Shown piece by piece: positions 11,934-23,400 of a stretch of 64,000 nucleotides of DNA; positions within the stretch are counted from its first letter, which is position 1, and every line of letters starts with the position of its first letter. The translations under genes were made by a program, and so were the position numbers. The stretch comes from Mycobacterium sp. GTDB lineage: Bacteria; Actinomycetota; Actinomycetes; Mycobacteriales; Mycobacteriaceae. A model generated the notes under the pieces. The model did not search any database, was not told the origin of the DNA, and saw only the letters and a list, made by a program, of their open reading frames with translations. Where the stretch lies: positions 1 through 64,000 of the forward strand of contig NZ_JAFBAR010000018.1 of assembly GCF_019247635.1 (NCBI RefSeq), in the 5' to 3' direction.

Positions 11934-12834
11934 AGACGTGGTGACCCGGCCGCCGGGCAACCTGATCATCGGAGTGGTCAAGGCGATGCGGCCCCGGCAG
12001 TGGGTGAAGAACGTGCTCGTGCTGGCCGCGCCGGTGGCCGCCGCGGGTCGCGGCGTCCGCTACGACTACGCCGACACGCTCGGCAAAGTGGGCATCGCCT
12101 TTGTGGTGTTCTGCTTGGCCGCGTCCGCGGTGTACCTGGTCAATGACGTCCGCGACGTTGACGCCGACCGTGAGCATCCGACCAAGAGATTCCGGCCGAT
12201 CGCGGCCGGGGTGGTCCCCGAATGGCTGGCCTACAGCCTGGCCTTGGTGCTTGCCACGGCTTCGCTGGCGCTGTCCTGGTGGCTGACTCCCAACCTGGCG
12301 GTAGTCATGGCCGTCTACATCGGGATCCAACTGGGGTACTGCTTTGGCCTCAAACACCAGGCCGTCATCGATATCTGCATCGTGTCGTCGGCGTATTTGA
12401 TCCGGGCTATCGCCGGCGGTGCGGCCACGAATATCCCTCTGTCGCAGTGGTTTTTGCTGACGGCGGCGTTTGGATCGCTGTTCATGGTGGCGGGCAAGCG
12501 CTACGCCGAGCTGCAACTCGCCGAGCGTACGGGGGCGGCGATCCGCAAGTCGCTGGAAAGTTACACCGGCACCTACCTACGGTTCGTTTGGACGTTGTCG
12601 GCCACCGCGGTGGTGATGTGCTACGGGCTCTGGGCGTTCGAGCGGGACCGGTACTCGGGGTCCTGGTACGCGGTGTCGATGGTCCCGTTCACCATCGCGA
12701 TCCTGCGCTACGCCGTCGACGTCGACGGCGGGTTGGCCGGTGAGCCCGAAGACATCGTGTTGCGGGACCGGGTGTTCCAGCTGCTGGCGCTCGCCTGTAT
12801 CGGGACAGTTGGTGCCGCTGTTGCCTTCGGCTAG
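11926..12834 (+). CDS. ubiA: Decaprenyl-phosphate phosphoribosyltransferase (DPPR synthase)
   Basis: This UbiA-superfamily membrane enzyme (Rv3806c) transfers phosphoribose from PRPP to decaprenyl phosphate, the first committed step toward decaprenyl-phosphoryl-arabinose. The conserved NDVRDVDADREHPTKRFRPI carries the NDxxDxxxD metal/diphosphate motif. A run of about nine hydrophobic segments follows, and GKRYAEL is the second polar motif. The ATG at 11926 gives 302 residues, the family's normal length, and overlaps the PAP2 gene by 8 bases. It is cotranscribed with glf, glfT2 and aftB. Confidence 0.95.
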   Translation: MSEDVVTRPPGNLIIGVVKAMRPRQWVKNVLVLAAPVAAAGRGVRYDYADTLGKVGIAFVVFCLAASAVYLVNDVRDVDADREHPTKRFRPIAAGVVPEWLAYSLALVLATASLALSWWLTPNLAVVMAVYIGIQLGYCFGLKHQAVIDICIVSSAYLIRAIAGGAATNIPLSQWFLLTAAFGSLFMVAGKRYAELQLAERTGAAIRKSLESYTGTYLRFVWTLSATAVVMCYGLWAFERDRYSGSWYAVSMVPFTIAILRYAVDVDGGLAGEPEDIVLRDRVFQLLALACIGTVGAAVAFG

Positions 12835-12871
12835 CCCGGGTCTGGTGGCGGGGCTGGTCCCCCGCCGGCTG

Positions 12872-14791
12872 ATGGTCAGGCGGGTCGGCCGGCCGCTGTT
12901 CCCCTACGCCGCAGTCGTTCGAATCAGCTTGTGGCTCAGCGTCTTTATCGTCGCGGTCTTGTTCGGTTGGGGCGCCTGGCAGCGGCGCTGGATCGCCGAC
13001 GACGGCCTGATCGTGCTGCGCACCGTGCGTAATCTGTTGGCCGGCAACGGGCCGGTGTTCAACGCGGGCGAGCGGGTGGAGGCCAACACATCGACGGTGT
13101 GGACCTACATGATGTACGTGGGCAGCTGGGTCGGCGGCACGACGCGCATGGAGTACGTGGCGCTGGCACTCGCGCTGACGCTGTCGATCGCCGGTGTCGC
13201 ATTTGTGATGCTGGGGACCGGCCGGCTGTACGCGCCCAGCCTGCGGGGCCGTCGCGCCGTCATGCTGCCCGCCGGCGCGCTGGTATACATCGCGTTACCG
13301 CCCGCGCGTGACTTCGCGACGTCCGGCCTGGAGAGCGGGCTGGTGTTGGCGTATCTGGGTTTGCTGTGGTGGATGATGGTCAGCTGGTCGCAGCCGTTGC
13401 GGAACCGACCCGAGAGCCGGGTGTTCATCTCGGCGCTCGCCTTCGTCGCGGGGTGCAGCGTGCTGGTCCGGCCCGATCTGGCGCTGCTCGGCATCGCGGC
13501 GCTGATCATGATGTTGGTCGCGGCCCGGAGTTGGCGCCGGCGCGCTGTAATAGTGGTCGCCGGCGGCTTCCTGCCGGTGGCCTACCAGGTCTTCCGGATG
13601 GGTTACTACGGGCTGCTGGTGCCGGGGACCGCGCTGGCCAAGGATGCGGCCGGCGACAAATGGTCGCAGGGCATGATCTACCTGGCGAATTTCGACGAGC
13701 CCTATGCCCTCTGGGTGCCGGTGTTGATCCTGATACCACTGGGAGCGCTGCTGGTGCTGATCCGCCGCCGGCCGTCGTTCCTGCGTCCCGCTCTGGCGCC
13801 TGACTACGGGCGGGTGGCGCGCGCGGTCCAAAGCCCGCCGGCGGTAGTGGTGTTCATGGTGCTCGGTGGGCTACTGCAGGCCCTGTACTGGATCCGGCAA
13901 GGTGGCGATTTCATGCACGGCCGCGTGTTGCTGGCCCCGCTGTTTTGTTTGCTGGCGCCGGTGGCCGTCATCCCCGTGGCGATCGCCGACGGCAAGGACT
14001 TCTCGCGGGAAACGGGCTACTGGCTGGCCGGTGCCGTCGGCGTGTTGTGGCTGGGGCTGGCGGGCTGGTCGCTGTGGGCGGCCAACTCACCGGGCATGGG
14101 TGACGACGCCACCCGCGTGACGTATTCGGGCATCGTCGACGAGCGCCGCTTCTACGCTCAGGCCACCGGGCATGCACACCCGGTGACCGCCGCCGATTAC
14201 CTGGACTACCCGCGGATGGCCGCCGTCCTGACCGCGATCGACAACACCCCCGAGGGGGCGTTACTGCTGCCGTCGGGCAACTACACCCAATGGGATCTGG
14301 TGCCGATGATTCCGCCGGGAACCGCCCCCGGCGTTCCGGCCACCCAAAAGCCGCAACACGCAGTGTTTTTCACCAACCTCGGGATGGTGGGCATGAACGT
14401 CGGGCTCGATGTCAGGGTGATCGACCAGATCGGTCTGGCCAACCCGATTGCGCAGCACACCGAGCGGCTTAGGCACGGTCGGATCGGGCACGACAAAAAC
14501 CTCTTCCCGGACTGGGTGGTCGCCGACGGTCCCTGGGTGAAGTGGCCCCCCGGCATTCCGGGTTACCTCGACCCGGCCTGGGTCGCGCAAGCGGCGGCGG
14601 CGCTGCAGTGTCCGGACACCAAGGCCGTCCTGAATTCGGTGCGCGCGCCGATGACGCTGCACCGGTTCGTGTCCAACGTCGTGCATTCCTTCGAGTTCAC
14701 CCAGTATCGGATCGACCGCGTGCCGCTCTATGAACTCGCCCGGTGCGGGCTGCCCGTGCCCGACGTGCCCGCTGCCGCACCCCGCGAATAG
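12872..14791 (+). CDS. aftB: Terminal beta-1,2-arabinofuranosyltransferase AftB
   Basis: AftB (Rv3805c) adds the terminal beta-1,2 arabinofuranose, the site of mycolylation, using decaprenyl-phosphoryl-arabinose. The N-terminal half holds about ten membrane segments, with QRRWIADDGLIVLRTVRNLL containing the GT-C aspartate pair DD, followed by GERVEANTST. The C-terminal part is a periplasmic domain. The ATG at 12872 gives 639 residues and places the first transmembrane helix near the N terminus; a GTG at 12845, 11 bases after the ubiA stop, would add nine residues and is also possible. It is the last gene of the glf operon. Confidence 0.93.
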   Translation: MVRRVGRPLFPYAAVVRISLWLSVFIVAVLFGWGAWQRRWIADDGLIVLRTVRNLLAGNGPVFNAGERVEANTSTVWTYMMYVGSWVGGTTRMEYVALALALTLSIAGVAFVMLGTGRLYAPSLRGRRAVMLPAGALVYIALPPARDFATSGLESGLVLAYLGLLWWMMVSWSQPLRNRPESRVFISALAFVAGCSVLVRPDLALLGIAALIMMLVAARSWRRRAVIVVAGGFLPVAYQVFRMGYYGLLVPGTALAKDAAGDKWSQGMIYLANFDEPYALWVPVLILIPLGALLVLIRRRPSFLRPALAPDYGRVARAVQSPPAVVVFMVLGGLLQALYWIRQGGDFMHGRVLLAPLFCLLAPVAVIPVAIADGKDFSRETGYWLAGAVGVLWLGLAGWSLWAANSPGMGDDATRVTYSGIVDERRFYAQATGHAHPVTAADYLDYPRMAAVLTAIDNTPEGALLLPSGNYTQWDLVPMIPPGTAPGVPATQKPQHAVFFTNLGMVGMNVGLDVRVIDQIGLANPIAQHTERLRHGRIGHDKNLFPDWVVADGPWVKWPPGIPGYLDPAWVAQAAAALQCPDTKAVLNSVRAPMTLHRFVSNVVHSFEFTQYRIDRVPLYELARCGLPVPDVPAAAPRE

Positions 14792-16186
<1,395 letters not shown>

Positions 16187-16199
16187 GCGAACGCGCTTG

Positions 16200-16229
16200 A
16201 CGGCGGCGATCCTGCGGGGTCGCCGCCGT
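16200..16229 (+). terminator. Hairpin terminator after fbpA
   Basis: A perfect 10-bp GC-rich stem (ACGGCGGCGA at 16200-16209 and its complement at 16220-16229) encloses a 10-base loop. It starts 13 bases past the fbpA stop. A short TTAAT follows rather than a long T-tract. It probably ends or attenuates fbpA transcription before fbpD. Confidence 0.65.
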
Positions 16230-16344
16230 TAATCGTCTGCGGCCCCGCGCGTGGCGGAAATGTGGCGCACTTCACTACCCTGCTTCCGGTCGACGTGCGC
16301 CGCTGGATAGGGTGCTCAGAACGATAACCACGCGGAGGTGAGAC

Positions 16345-17235
16345 ATGAGGGGCGTGTCGGCGATGTTGCGGGTGTTCTGCGTGGCCGTACTGGCGATCGG
16401 GGCGACGGTGGTGGCCGGCGCCTCCGGCAAGGCCCGCGCGGCGGGCTACGAATCGCTCATGGTGCACTCCGCGGCGATGAACCGGGACATCCCGGTGGCC
16501 TTCCTGGCCGGCGGATCGCACGCGGTGTACCTGCTGGACCCCTTCGACGCGGGTCCCGACGTCAGCAACTGGGTCACCGCGGGCAACGCGATGAGCACCC
16601 TGGCCGGCCAGGGAATTTCGGTGGTGGCGCCGGCCGGTGGGGCGTACAGCATGTACACCAACTGGGAGCAGGACGGCAGCAAGCAGTGGGAGACCTTCCT
16701 GACCAGCGAGCTGCCCGACTGGCTGTCCGCCAACAAGGGAATAGCCCCCGGCGGCAACGCCCTCGTCGGCGCCGCCCAGGGCGGCTACGCGGCGATGGCG
16801 CTGGTGGCCTTCCACCCGGACCGCTTCGGCTACGCCGGGTCGCTGTCGGGCTTCCTGTACCCGTCGGAAACCACCTTCAACGGTGCGATCCTGGCCGGCC
16901 TGCAGCAATACGGCGGCGTGGACGGCAACGGCATGTGGGGTGCGCCGCAGCTGGGCCGGTGGAAGTGGCACGACCCGTTTGTGCACGCTTCGCTGCTGGC
17001 GCAGAACAACAGCCGGGTCTGGGTGTGGAGCGCCAAGGGCGGCGCCAGCGATCCGGCGGCCGTGCTCGGCGTCCCGGACCAGGCGACCGGCACCGGCCTG
17101 TCGTTCTACCAGCAGTATCGCAGCGTCGGTGGGCACAACGGGCACTTCGACTTCCCCGGTGGGGACAACGGCTGGGGCTCCTGGGCGGGCCAGCTCGGTG
17201 CCATGTCGGGCGATATCGTCGGCGCCATCCGCTGA
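16345..17235 (+). CDS. fbpD: MPT51/FbpD, non-catalytic Ag85-like secreted protein
   Basis: FbpD (MPT51, MPB51, Rv3803c) is an Ag85-fold secreted antigen that binds fibronectin. A signal peptide (about 1-32, ending ARA) is followed by the alpha/beta hydrolase fold, sharing [12 protein letters not shown] with FbpA. The nucleophile elbow reads VGAAQGG instead of GLSMAG, so the catalytic serine is alanine and transfer activity is not expected; this is a known property of MPT51. The start ATG at 16345 follows GGAGGTGAG. The length, 296 residues, is typical. It is likely cotranscribed with or just downstream of fbpA. Confidence 0.95.
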   Translation: MRGVSAMLRVFCVAVLAIGATVVAGASGKARAAGYESLMVHSAAMNRDIPVAFLAGGSHAVYLLDPFDAGPDVSNWVTAGNAMSTLAGQGISVVAPAGGAYSMYTNWEQDGSKQWETFLTSELPDWLSANKGIAPGGNALVGAAQGGYAAMALVAFHPDRFGYAGSLSGFLYPSETTFNGAILAGLQQYGGVDGNGMWGAPQLGRWKWHDPFVHASLLAQNNSRVWVWSAKGGASDPAAVLGVPDQATGTGLSFYQQYRSVGGHNGHFDFPGGDNGWGSWAGQLGAMSGDIVGAIR

Positions 17236-17372
17236 CGCCGGGGCCCGTCGCGGCTGGACGGGACGCTCATCGTCAGCCGGTACCGTGTAGGGCGGTGCAG
17301 CAGAGGGCGGGATGGCCGCTTCCTTGCGATCGAGCTGCGACCTAACGACTCTGCCAGCAGGAGACCGCCCCG

Positions 17373-18413
17373 ATGGTCAAGAAGGCCACCAAGGCCAGTA
17401 AGGCCAAGCGCACCGAGCGCCAACGCCGCCGCGTCCTCGCGTGGGTCGCGGCTGGGTCGATGGCCGCCGTCGTCGGGCTAGTGATCCTCGCCGTGGTGAT
17501 CATGTTGCGCAGCGGCAACGGAGCACCACCGTCGGCGGTGCCGCCGGGTGTCTTACCGCCGGGCTCGACCACCACCCATCCGCACAAGCCCCGACCCGCT
17601 TCGCAGGACGCGTCGTGCCCCGATGTGCAGCTGCTCGCCGTTCCCGGCACCTGGGAGTCCTGGCCGACGCAGGACCCGCTGAACCCGACACAGTTCCCAA
17701 AGGCGTTGCTGCTCAACGTGACCGGGCCGATTTCCCAGCAGTTCCCGGCCAGCCGCGTGCAGACGTACACCGTTCCCTACACCGCCCAGTTCCACAATCC
17801 GATGAGCACCGACGGTCAGATGTCCTACAACGAGAGCCGGGCCGAAGGCACCAAAGCGGCGGTCCAAGCGCTGACCGATATGAACGCCAAGTGCCCGTTG
17901 ACCAGCTATGTGCTGGTCGGCTTCTCGCAGGGCGCGGTGATCGCGGGCGATATCGCCAGCGATATCGGCAACGGCCGCGGACCGGTCGACGACGACCTGG
18001 TGCTCGGTGTGACGTTGATCGCCGACGGCCGCCGGCAGCAGGGTGTGGGCAACGACATTCCGCCCAACCCTCCGGGCGAGGGCGCCGAGGTCACCCTGCA
18101 CGAAGTGCCGATCCTGGCCGGGATGGGATTGACCATGACGGGCCCCCGGCCCGACGGTTTCGGCGTGCTCAACACCAAAATCAATGAGATCTGCGCCCCG
18201 GGCGACTTGATCTGCGCCGCCCCGCAGGAGGCGTTCAGTCTCGCCAACCTGCCGACCACACTGAACACGCTGGCCGGTGGGGCAGGCCAGCCTGTGCACG
18301 CGATGTATGCCACACCCGACTTCTGGAACTCCGATGGCCAACCGGCCACGGTATGGACCCTGAACTGGACGCATGGGCTGATCGAAACCGCACCGCAGCC
18401 GAAACACGGGTGA
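17373..18413 (+). CDS. Membrane-anchored cutinase-like lipase/thioesterase Culp6 (Rv3802c-like)
   Basis: This essential envelope lipase of the cutinase family is linked to mycolic acid and lipid homeostasis in M. tuberculosis (phospholipase A and thioesterase activity). The N terminus is basic, then one transmembrane helix (about residues 22-46), a Pro-rich linker, and the cutinase domain. The nucleophile is Ser185 in VGFSQGAV. Aspartate and histidine partners are expected in [10 protein letters not shown] and VHAMY, and cysteines flank these as family disulfides. The ATG at 17373 follows CAGGAGAC. It sits immediately before fadD32-pks13-accD4, as in all mycobacteria. Confidence 0.93.
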   Translation: MVKKATKASKAKRTERQRRRVLAWVAAGSMAAVVGLVILAVVIMLRSGNGAPPSAVPPGVLPPGSTTTHPHKPRPASQDASCPDVQLLAVPGTWESWPTQDPLNPTQFPKALLLNVTGPISQQFPASRVQTYTVPYTAQFHNPMSTDGQMSYNESRAEGTKAAVQALTDMNAKCPLTSYVLVGFSQGAVIAGDIASDIGNGRGPVDDDLVLGVTLIADGRRQQGVGNDIPPNPPGEGAEVTLHEVPILAGMGLTMTGPRPDGFGVLNTKINEICAPGDLICAAPQEAFSLANLPTTLNTLAGGAGQPVHAMYATPDFWNSDGQPATVWTLNWTHGLIETAPQPKHG

Positions 18414-18582
18414 TGGGGCGGCGATAGCGGGCGGTTTCGGCGGTACCTTGTGATTTGGTCTGCCGCGCGCCTCCACCTAACATTAAGAAAAAAGTAAGAG
18501 GATTGTGCGCGGTGAGGGGCTGCCCGCGCGGATGTAGCGTCGGCGAGGCCGGCCGAGAAGCAGCGAATAGATGGAGAGTGGG
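18414..18582 (+). promoter_or_regulatory. Probable promoter region of the fadD32-pks13-accD4 operon
   Basis: This gap of 169 bases between culp6 and fadD32 contains a locally AT-rich stretch (AACATTAAGAAAAAAGTAAG near 18480-18500), unusual for this genome and consistent with a promoter. GGAGAGTGGG before the ATG is the ribosome binding site of fadD32. No operator was recognised with confidence. Confidence 0.5.
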
Positions 18583-20472
18583 ATGGCTTACCACAACCCG
18601 TTCATCGTGAACGGAAAGATCAGGTTCCCGGACAACACGAACCTGGTGCGTCACGTTGAGAAGTGGGCGAAGGTGCGTGGCGACAAGCTGGCCTACCGGT
18701 TCCTTGACTACTCCACCGAACGCGACGGAGTCGAGCGCGACATTCTGTGGTCCGAATTCAGCGCCCGCAACCGCGCTGTGGGGGCCCGCCTGCAGCAGGT
18801 CACCCAACCCGGGGACCGCATCGCCATCCTGTGCCCGCAGAACCTGGATTACCTCGTCGCCTTTTTCGGCGCGCTGTACTCCGGCCGCATCGCGGTGCCG
18901 TTGTTCGATCCGGCCGAGCCCGGTCACGTCGGCCGGCTGCACGCCGTTCTTGACGACTGCTCCCCGTCGACGATCCTGACCACCACCGACTCCGCCGAAG
19001 GCGTCCGCAAGTTCATCCGCGCCCGTTCGGCCAAGGAACGCCCCCGCGTCATCGCCGTCGACGCGGTGCCCACCGAGGTCGCCTCCACCTGGCTGGAGCC
19101 CGAGGCCGACGAGACCACCATCGCCTACCTGCAGTACACGTCGGGCTCCACCCGCACACCGACGGGCGTGCAGATCACCCATCTGAACCTGCCCACCAAC
19201 GTGCTGCAAACCCTGGTCGCCCTGGAGGGTGCCGAAGGTGACCGCGGCCTGAGCTGGCTCCCGTTCTTCCACGACATGGGCCTGATTACGGCGCTGTGCG
19301 CCCCGGTGCTCGGCCAAAGCTTCACCTTTATGACGCCCGCCGCGTTCGTGCGCCGGCCCGGTCGCTGGATCCGCGAACTCGCGCGCAAGCCCGGCGAGAC
19401 CGGCGGCGTCTTCTCGGCCGCACCGAACTTCGCGTTCGAGCACGCCGCCGTACGCGGCCTGCCCCGCGACGACGAGCCGCCGCTGGACCTGAGCAACGTC
19501 AAGGGCATCCTCAACGGCAGCGAGCCGGTGTCGCCCGCCTCGATGCGCAAGTTCTTCGACGCCTTCAAGCCCTACGGTCTGAAGGACACCGCGGTCAAGC
19601 CGTCCTACGGCCTGGCCGAGGCGACCCTGTTCGTCTCCACCACCCCCAGCGACGAGCCGCCGAAGGTCATCTACGTCGATCGGGACGAGCTGAACAACCA
19701 ACGCTTCGTCGAGGTGGCCCCCGACTCGCCGAACGCCGTCGCGCAGGTGTCCGCGGGCAAGGTCGGTGTGGACGAGTGGGCGGTCATCGTCGATGCCGAT
19801 TCGGCCAGTGAGGTGCCGGACGGCCAAATCGGCGAGATCTGGTTGCATGGTCAGAACCTCGGTACCGGCTACTGGAACAAAGAAGAAGAGACCGCCCAGA
19901 CTTTCAAAAACATCCTGAAGTCGCGCATCCAGGAGTCGCACGCCGAGGGTGCCGCGGACGACGGGCTGTGGGTCCGCACCGGCGACTACGGCACCTACTT
20001 CAACGGTGACCTCTATATAGCGGGCCGGATCAAGGACCTCGTCATCATCGACGGCCGTAACCACTACCCACAGGACCTGGAGTACTCGGCGCAGGAATCC
20101 ACCAAGGCGCTGCGGGTGGGCTATGTGGCCGCCTTCTCGGTGCCGGCCAACCAGTTGCCGCAGGCAGTATTCGACAACCCGCACGCCGGCCTGAAGTTCG
20201 ACGCCGAGGACACCTCGGAGCAGCTTGTGATCGTCGGCGAGCGCGCCGCCGGTACGCACAAGCTCGACTACCAGCCCATCGCCGACGACATCCGCGCCGC
20301 CATCGCCGTGCGGCACGGGGTGACAGTCCGCGACGTGCTGCTGGTGCAGGCCGGGTCCATCCCGCGCACGTCCAGCGGCAAAATCGGCCGCCGCGCCTGC
20401 CTGGCCGCCTACCTCGACGGCAGCCTGCGCAGCGGTGTCGGTTCGCCGACGGCGTTCGCCACCGAATCCTGA
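18583..20472 (+). CDS. fadD32: Long-chain fatty acyl-AMP ligase FadD32
   Basis: FadD32 (Rv3801c) activates the meromycolic acid as an acyl-adenylate and loads it on the N-terminal ACP of Pks13. The ANL fold is clear: the P-loop [12 protein letters not shown], the [11 protein letters not shown] motif, the NGSEPVS and [10 protein letters not shown] regions, the [20 protein letters not shown] hinge and [13 protein letters not shown] with the C-terminal lysine. The ATG at 18583 begins [15 protein letters not shown] as in the M. tuberculosis core sequence. The length is 629 residues. The stop lies 10 bases before the pks13 start. Confidence 0.97.
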   Translation: MAYHNPFIVNGKIRFPDNTNLVRHVEKWAKVRGDKLAYRFLDYSTERDGVERDILWSEFSARNRAVGARLQQVTQPGDRIAILCPQNLDYLVAFFGALYSGRIAVPLFDPAEPGHVGRLHAVLDDCSPSTILTTTDSAEGVRKFIRARSAKERPRVIAVDAVPTEVASTWLEPEADETTIAYLQYTSGSTRTPTGVQITHLNLPTNVLQTLVALEGAEGDRGLSWLPFFHDMGLITALCAPVLGQSFTFMTPAAFVRRPGRWIRELARKPGETGGVFSAAPNFAFEHAAVRGLPRDDEPPLDLSNVKGILNGSEPVSPASMRKFFDAFKPYGLKDTAVKPSYGLAEATLFVSTTPSDEPPKVIYVDRDELNNQRFVEVAPDSPNAVAQVSAGKVGVDEWAVIVDADSASEVPDGQIGEIWLHGQNLGTGYWNKEEETAQTFKNILKSRIQESHAEGAADDGLWVRTGDYGTYFNGDLYIAGRIKDLVIIDGRNHYPQDLEYSAQESTKALRVGYVAAFSVPANQLPQAVFDNPHAGLKFDAEDTSEQLVIVGERAAGTHKLDYQPIADDIRAAIAVRHGVTVRDVLLVQAGSIPRTSSGKIGRRACLAAYLDGSLRSGVGSPTAFATES

Positions 20473-20482
20473 GCAGGGAGCC

Positions 20483-23400
20483 ATGTCTGAGATAGCCGAA
20501 CCGCAGGAGAACCCGCCCGCCAACAAGACCGAGATGACGGTCCCCGAGATGCGGCAATGGCTGCGCAACTGGGTGGGCAAGGCCGTCGGGCAGTCACCCG
20601 ACGACATCGACGAGTCGATGCCCATGGTGGAGCTCGGCTTGTCGTCGCGCGATGCCGTAGCGATGGCCGCCGACATCGAGGACATGACCGGCGTCACGCT
20701 GTCGGTCGCGGTGGCCTTCCAGCATCCGACCATCGAGTCGCTGGCGACCCGCATCATCGAGGGCGAACCCGAAAGGCCCGATGACGGCCTCGGCGATGCC
20801 GACTGGACGCGCACCGGCCCCGCCGAACGTGTCGACATCGCGATCGTGGGCCTGTCCACGCGCTTCCCCGGCGACATGAACTCGCCCGAGGAAACCTGGC
20901 AGGCGCTGCTGGAAGGCCGCGACGCGATCACCGACCTGCCCGAGGGCCGCTGGTCGGAATTCCTCGAAGAGCCGCGGCTGGCCGCGCGCGTCGAGAGCGC
21001 CCGCACCCGCGGCGGATACCTGAAGGACATCAAGGGCTTCGACTCGGAGTTCTTCGCGGTCGCCAAGACCGAGGCCGACAACATCGATCCCCAGCAGCGG
21101 ATGGCTTTGGAGCTGACCTGGGAGGCGCTCGAGCATGCCCGCATCCCGGCCTCGAGCCTGCGCGGTGAGGCCGTCGGCGTCTACGTCGGCAGCTCTACCA
21201 ATGACTACAGCTTCCTGGCGGTTTCGGATCCGACGGTCGCGCACCCGTATGCGATCACCGGCACCAGCAGCTCGATCATTGCCAACCGGGTGTCGTACTT
21301 CTACGACTTCCGCGGGCCATCGGTCACCGTCGACACCGCGTGCTCGAGTTCGCTGGTGGCTGTGCATCAGGGCGTGCAAGCACTGCGCAACGGCGAGGCC
21401 GACGTGGTGGTCGCCGGTGGCGTCAACGCGCTGATCACCCCGATGGTGACGCTCGGGTTCGACGAGATCGGCGCGGTCCTGGCGCCCGACGGCCGGATCA
21501 AGTCGTTCTCCGCCGACGCCGACGGCTACACCCGCTCCGAGGGTGCCGGCATGCTGGTGCTCAAGCGGGTCGACGACGCCCGCCGCGACGGCGACCAGAT
21601 CCTTGCCGTCATCGCCGGCAGCGCGGTCAACCACGACGGCCGCTCCAACGGCCTGATCGCACCCAACCAGGACGCGCAGGCCGAGGTGCTGCGCCGGGCC
21701 TATAAGGACGCCGGCATCGACCCGCGCACCGTCGACTACATCGAGGCGCACGGCACCGGCACCATCCTGGGCGACCCGATCGAGGCCGAGGCGCTGGGCC
21801 GCGTCGTCGGCCGGGGCCGTCCTGCCGACCGTCCGGCGCTGCTGGGGGCGGTGAAGACCAACGTGGGACACCTGGAGTCGGCGGCCGGTGTGGCGAGCAT
21901 GGCCAAGGTTGTGCTGGCGCTGCAGCACGACAAGCTGCCACCGTCGATCAACTTCGCCGGACCCAGCCCCTACATCGACTTCGACGCGATGCGTCTGAAG
22001 GTGATCGACACCGCCACCGACTGGCCGCGGTACGGCGGTTACGCGCTGGCCGGGGTGTCCAGCTTCGGCTTCGGGGGCGCCAACGCGCACCTGGTGGTGC
22101 GCGAGGTCCTGCCGCGCGACGTGGTGGAGAAAGAAGCGCGCGAGCCGGAACCGGAGCCGGCCGCACCGGCAGCCGCTGAAGAGACCGAGACGCCGACGTT
22201 CGAGGGTCACTCGCTGCGGTTCGACGAGTACGGCGAGATCATCACCGACGCGGCCGCGGCCGCGGCCGGCGAGGCAGAGCCCGAGCTGCCCGGCGTGACC
22301 GAGGAGGCGCTACGGCTCAAAGAGATTGCGTTGGAAGAGCTTGCCGCACAAGAGGTTTCGCCGGATTACCCGAAGCCGTTGGTTCCATTGGTGGTGTCGG
22401 CGTTCCTGACTTCGCGCAAGAAGGCCGCCGCGGCCGAACTGGCGGATTGGATGGAAAGCCCCGAGGGTCAGGCGGCGCCGCTCGAGGCGATCGGCCGGTC
22501 GCTGTCGCGGCGCAACCACGGACGCTCCCGCGCGGTGGTGCTGGCCCACGACCACGAGGAGGCCGTCAAGGGCCTGCGGGCGATCGCCGAGGGCAAGCAG
22601 CGGCCCAATGTGTTCAGCGTCGACGGCCCGGTGACCAACGGCCCGGTGTGGGTGTTGGCTGGGTTCGGCGCGCAGCACCGCAAGATGGGCAAGAGCCTGT
22701 ATTTGCGCAACCAGGTGTTCGCCGAGTGGATCGAGAAGGTCGACGCGCTGGTCCAGGACGAGCTGGGCTACTCGGTGCTCGAGCTGATCCTGGACGATTC
22801 GCAGGACTACGGCATCGAGACCACGCAGGTCACCATCTTCGCGATTCAGATCGCGCTCGGCGAGCTGCTCAAGCACCACGGTGCCAAGCCCGCCGCGGTC
22901 GTCGGGCAGTCGCTGGGTGAGGCCGCGTCGGCGTACTTCGCCGGCGGCCTGTCACTGGGCGACGCCACCCGCGCGATCTGCTCGCGCTCGCACCTGATGG
23001 GTGAGGGCGAGGCGATGCTGTTCGGCGAGTACATCCGGTTGATGGCGCTGGTGGAGTACTCCGCCGACGAGATCAAGACGGTGTTCTCCGACTTTCCCGA
23101 CCTGGAGGTGTGCGTCTACGCCGCACCCACCCAGACCGTCATCGGCGGTCCGCCCGACCAGGTGGACGCGATCATCGCCCGTGCCGAGGCCGAGGGCAAG
23201 TTCGCCCGCAAGTTCCAGACCAAGGGCGCCAGCCACACTTCGCAGATGGATCCGCTGCTGGGCGAGCTCACCGCCGAGCTGCAGGGCATCAAGCCGACGA
23301 GCCCGACGGCCGGCATCTTCTCCACCGTGCACGAGGGCAGCTACGTCAAACCGGGCAGCGACCCGATCCATGACGTCGAGTACTGGAAGAAGGGCCTGCG

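Noticed and set aside
18235..21144. Long antisense open frame opposite culp6, fadD32 and pks13
   Set aside because: It is a codon-shadow of strongly conserved genes on the other strand, with no ribosome binding site and no recognised domain.
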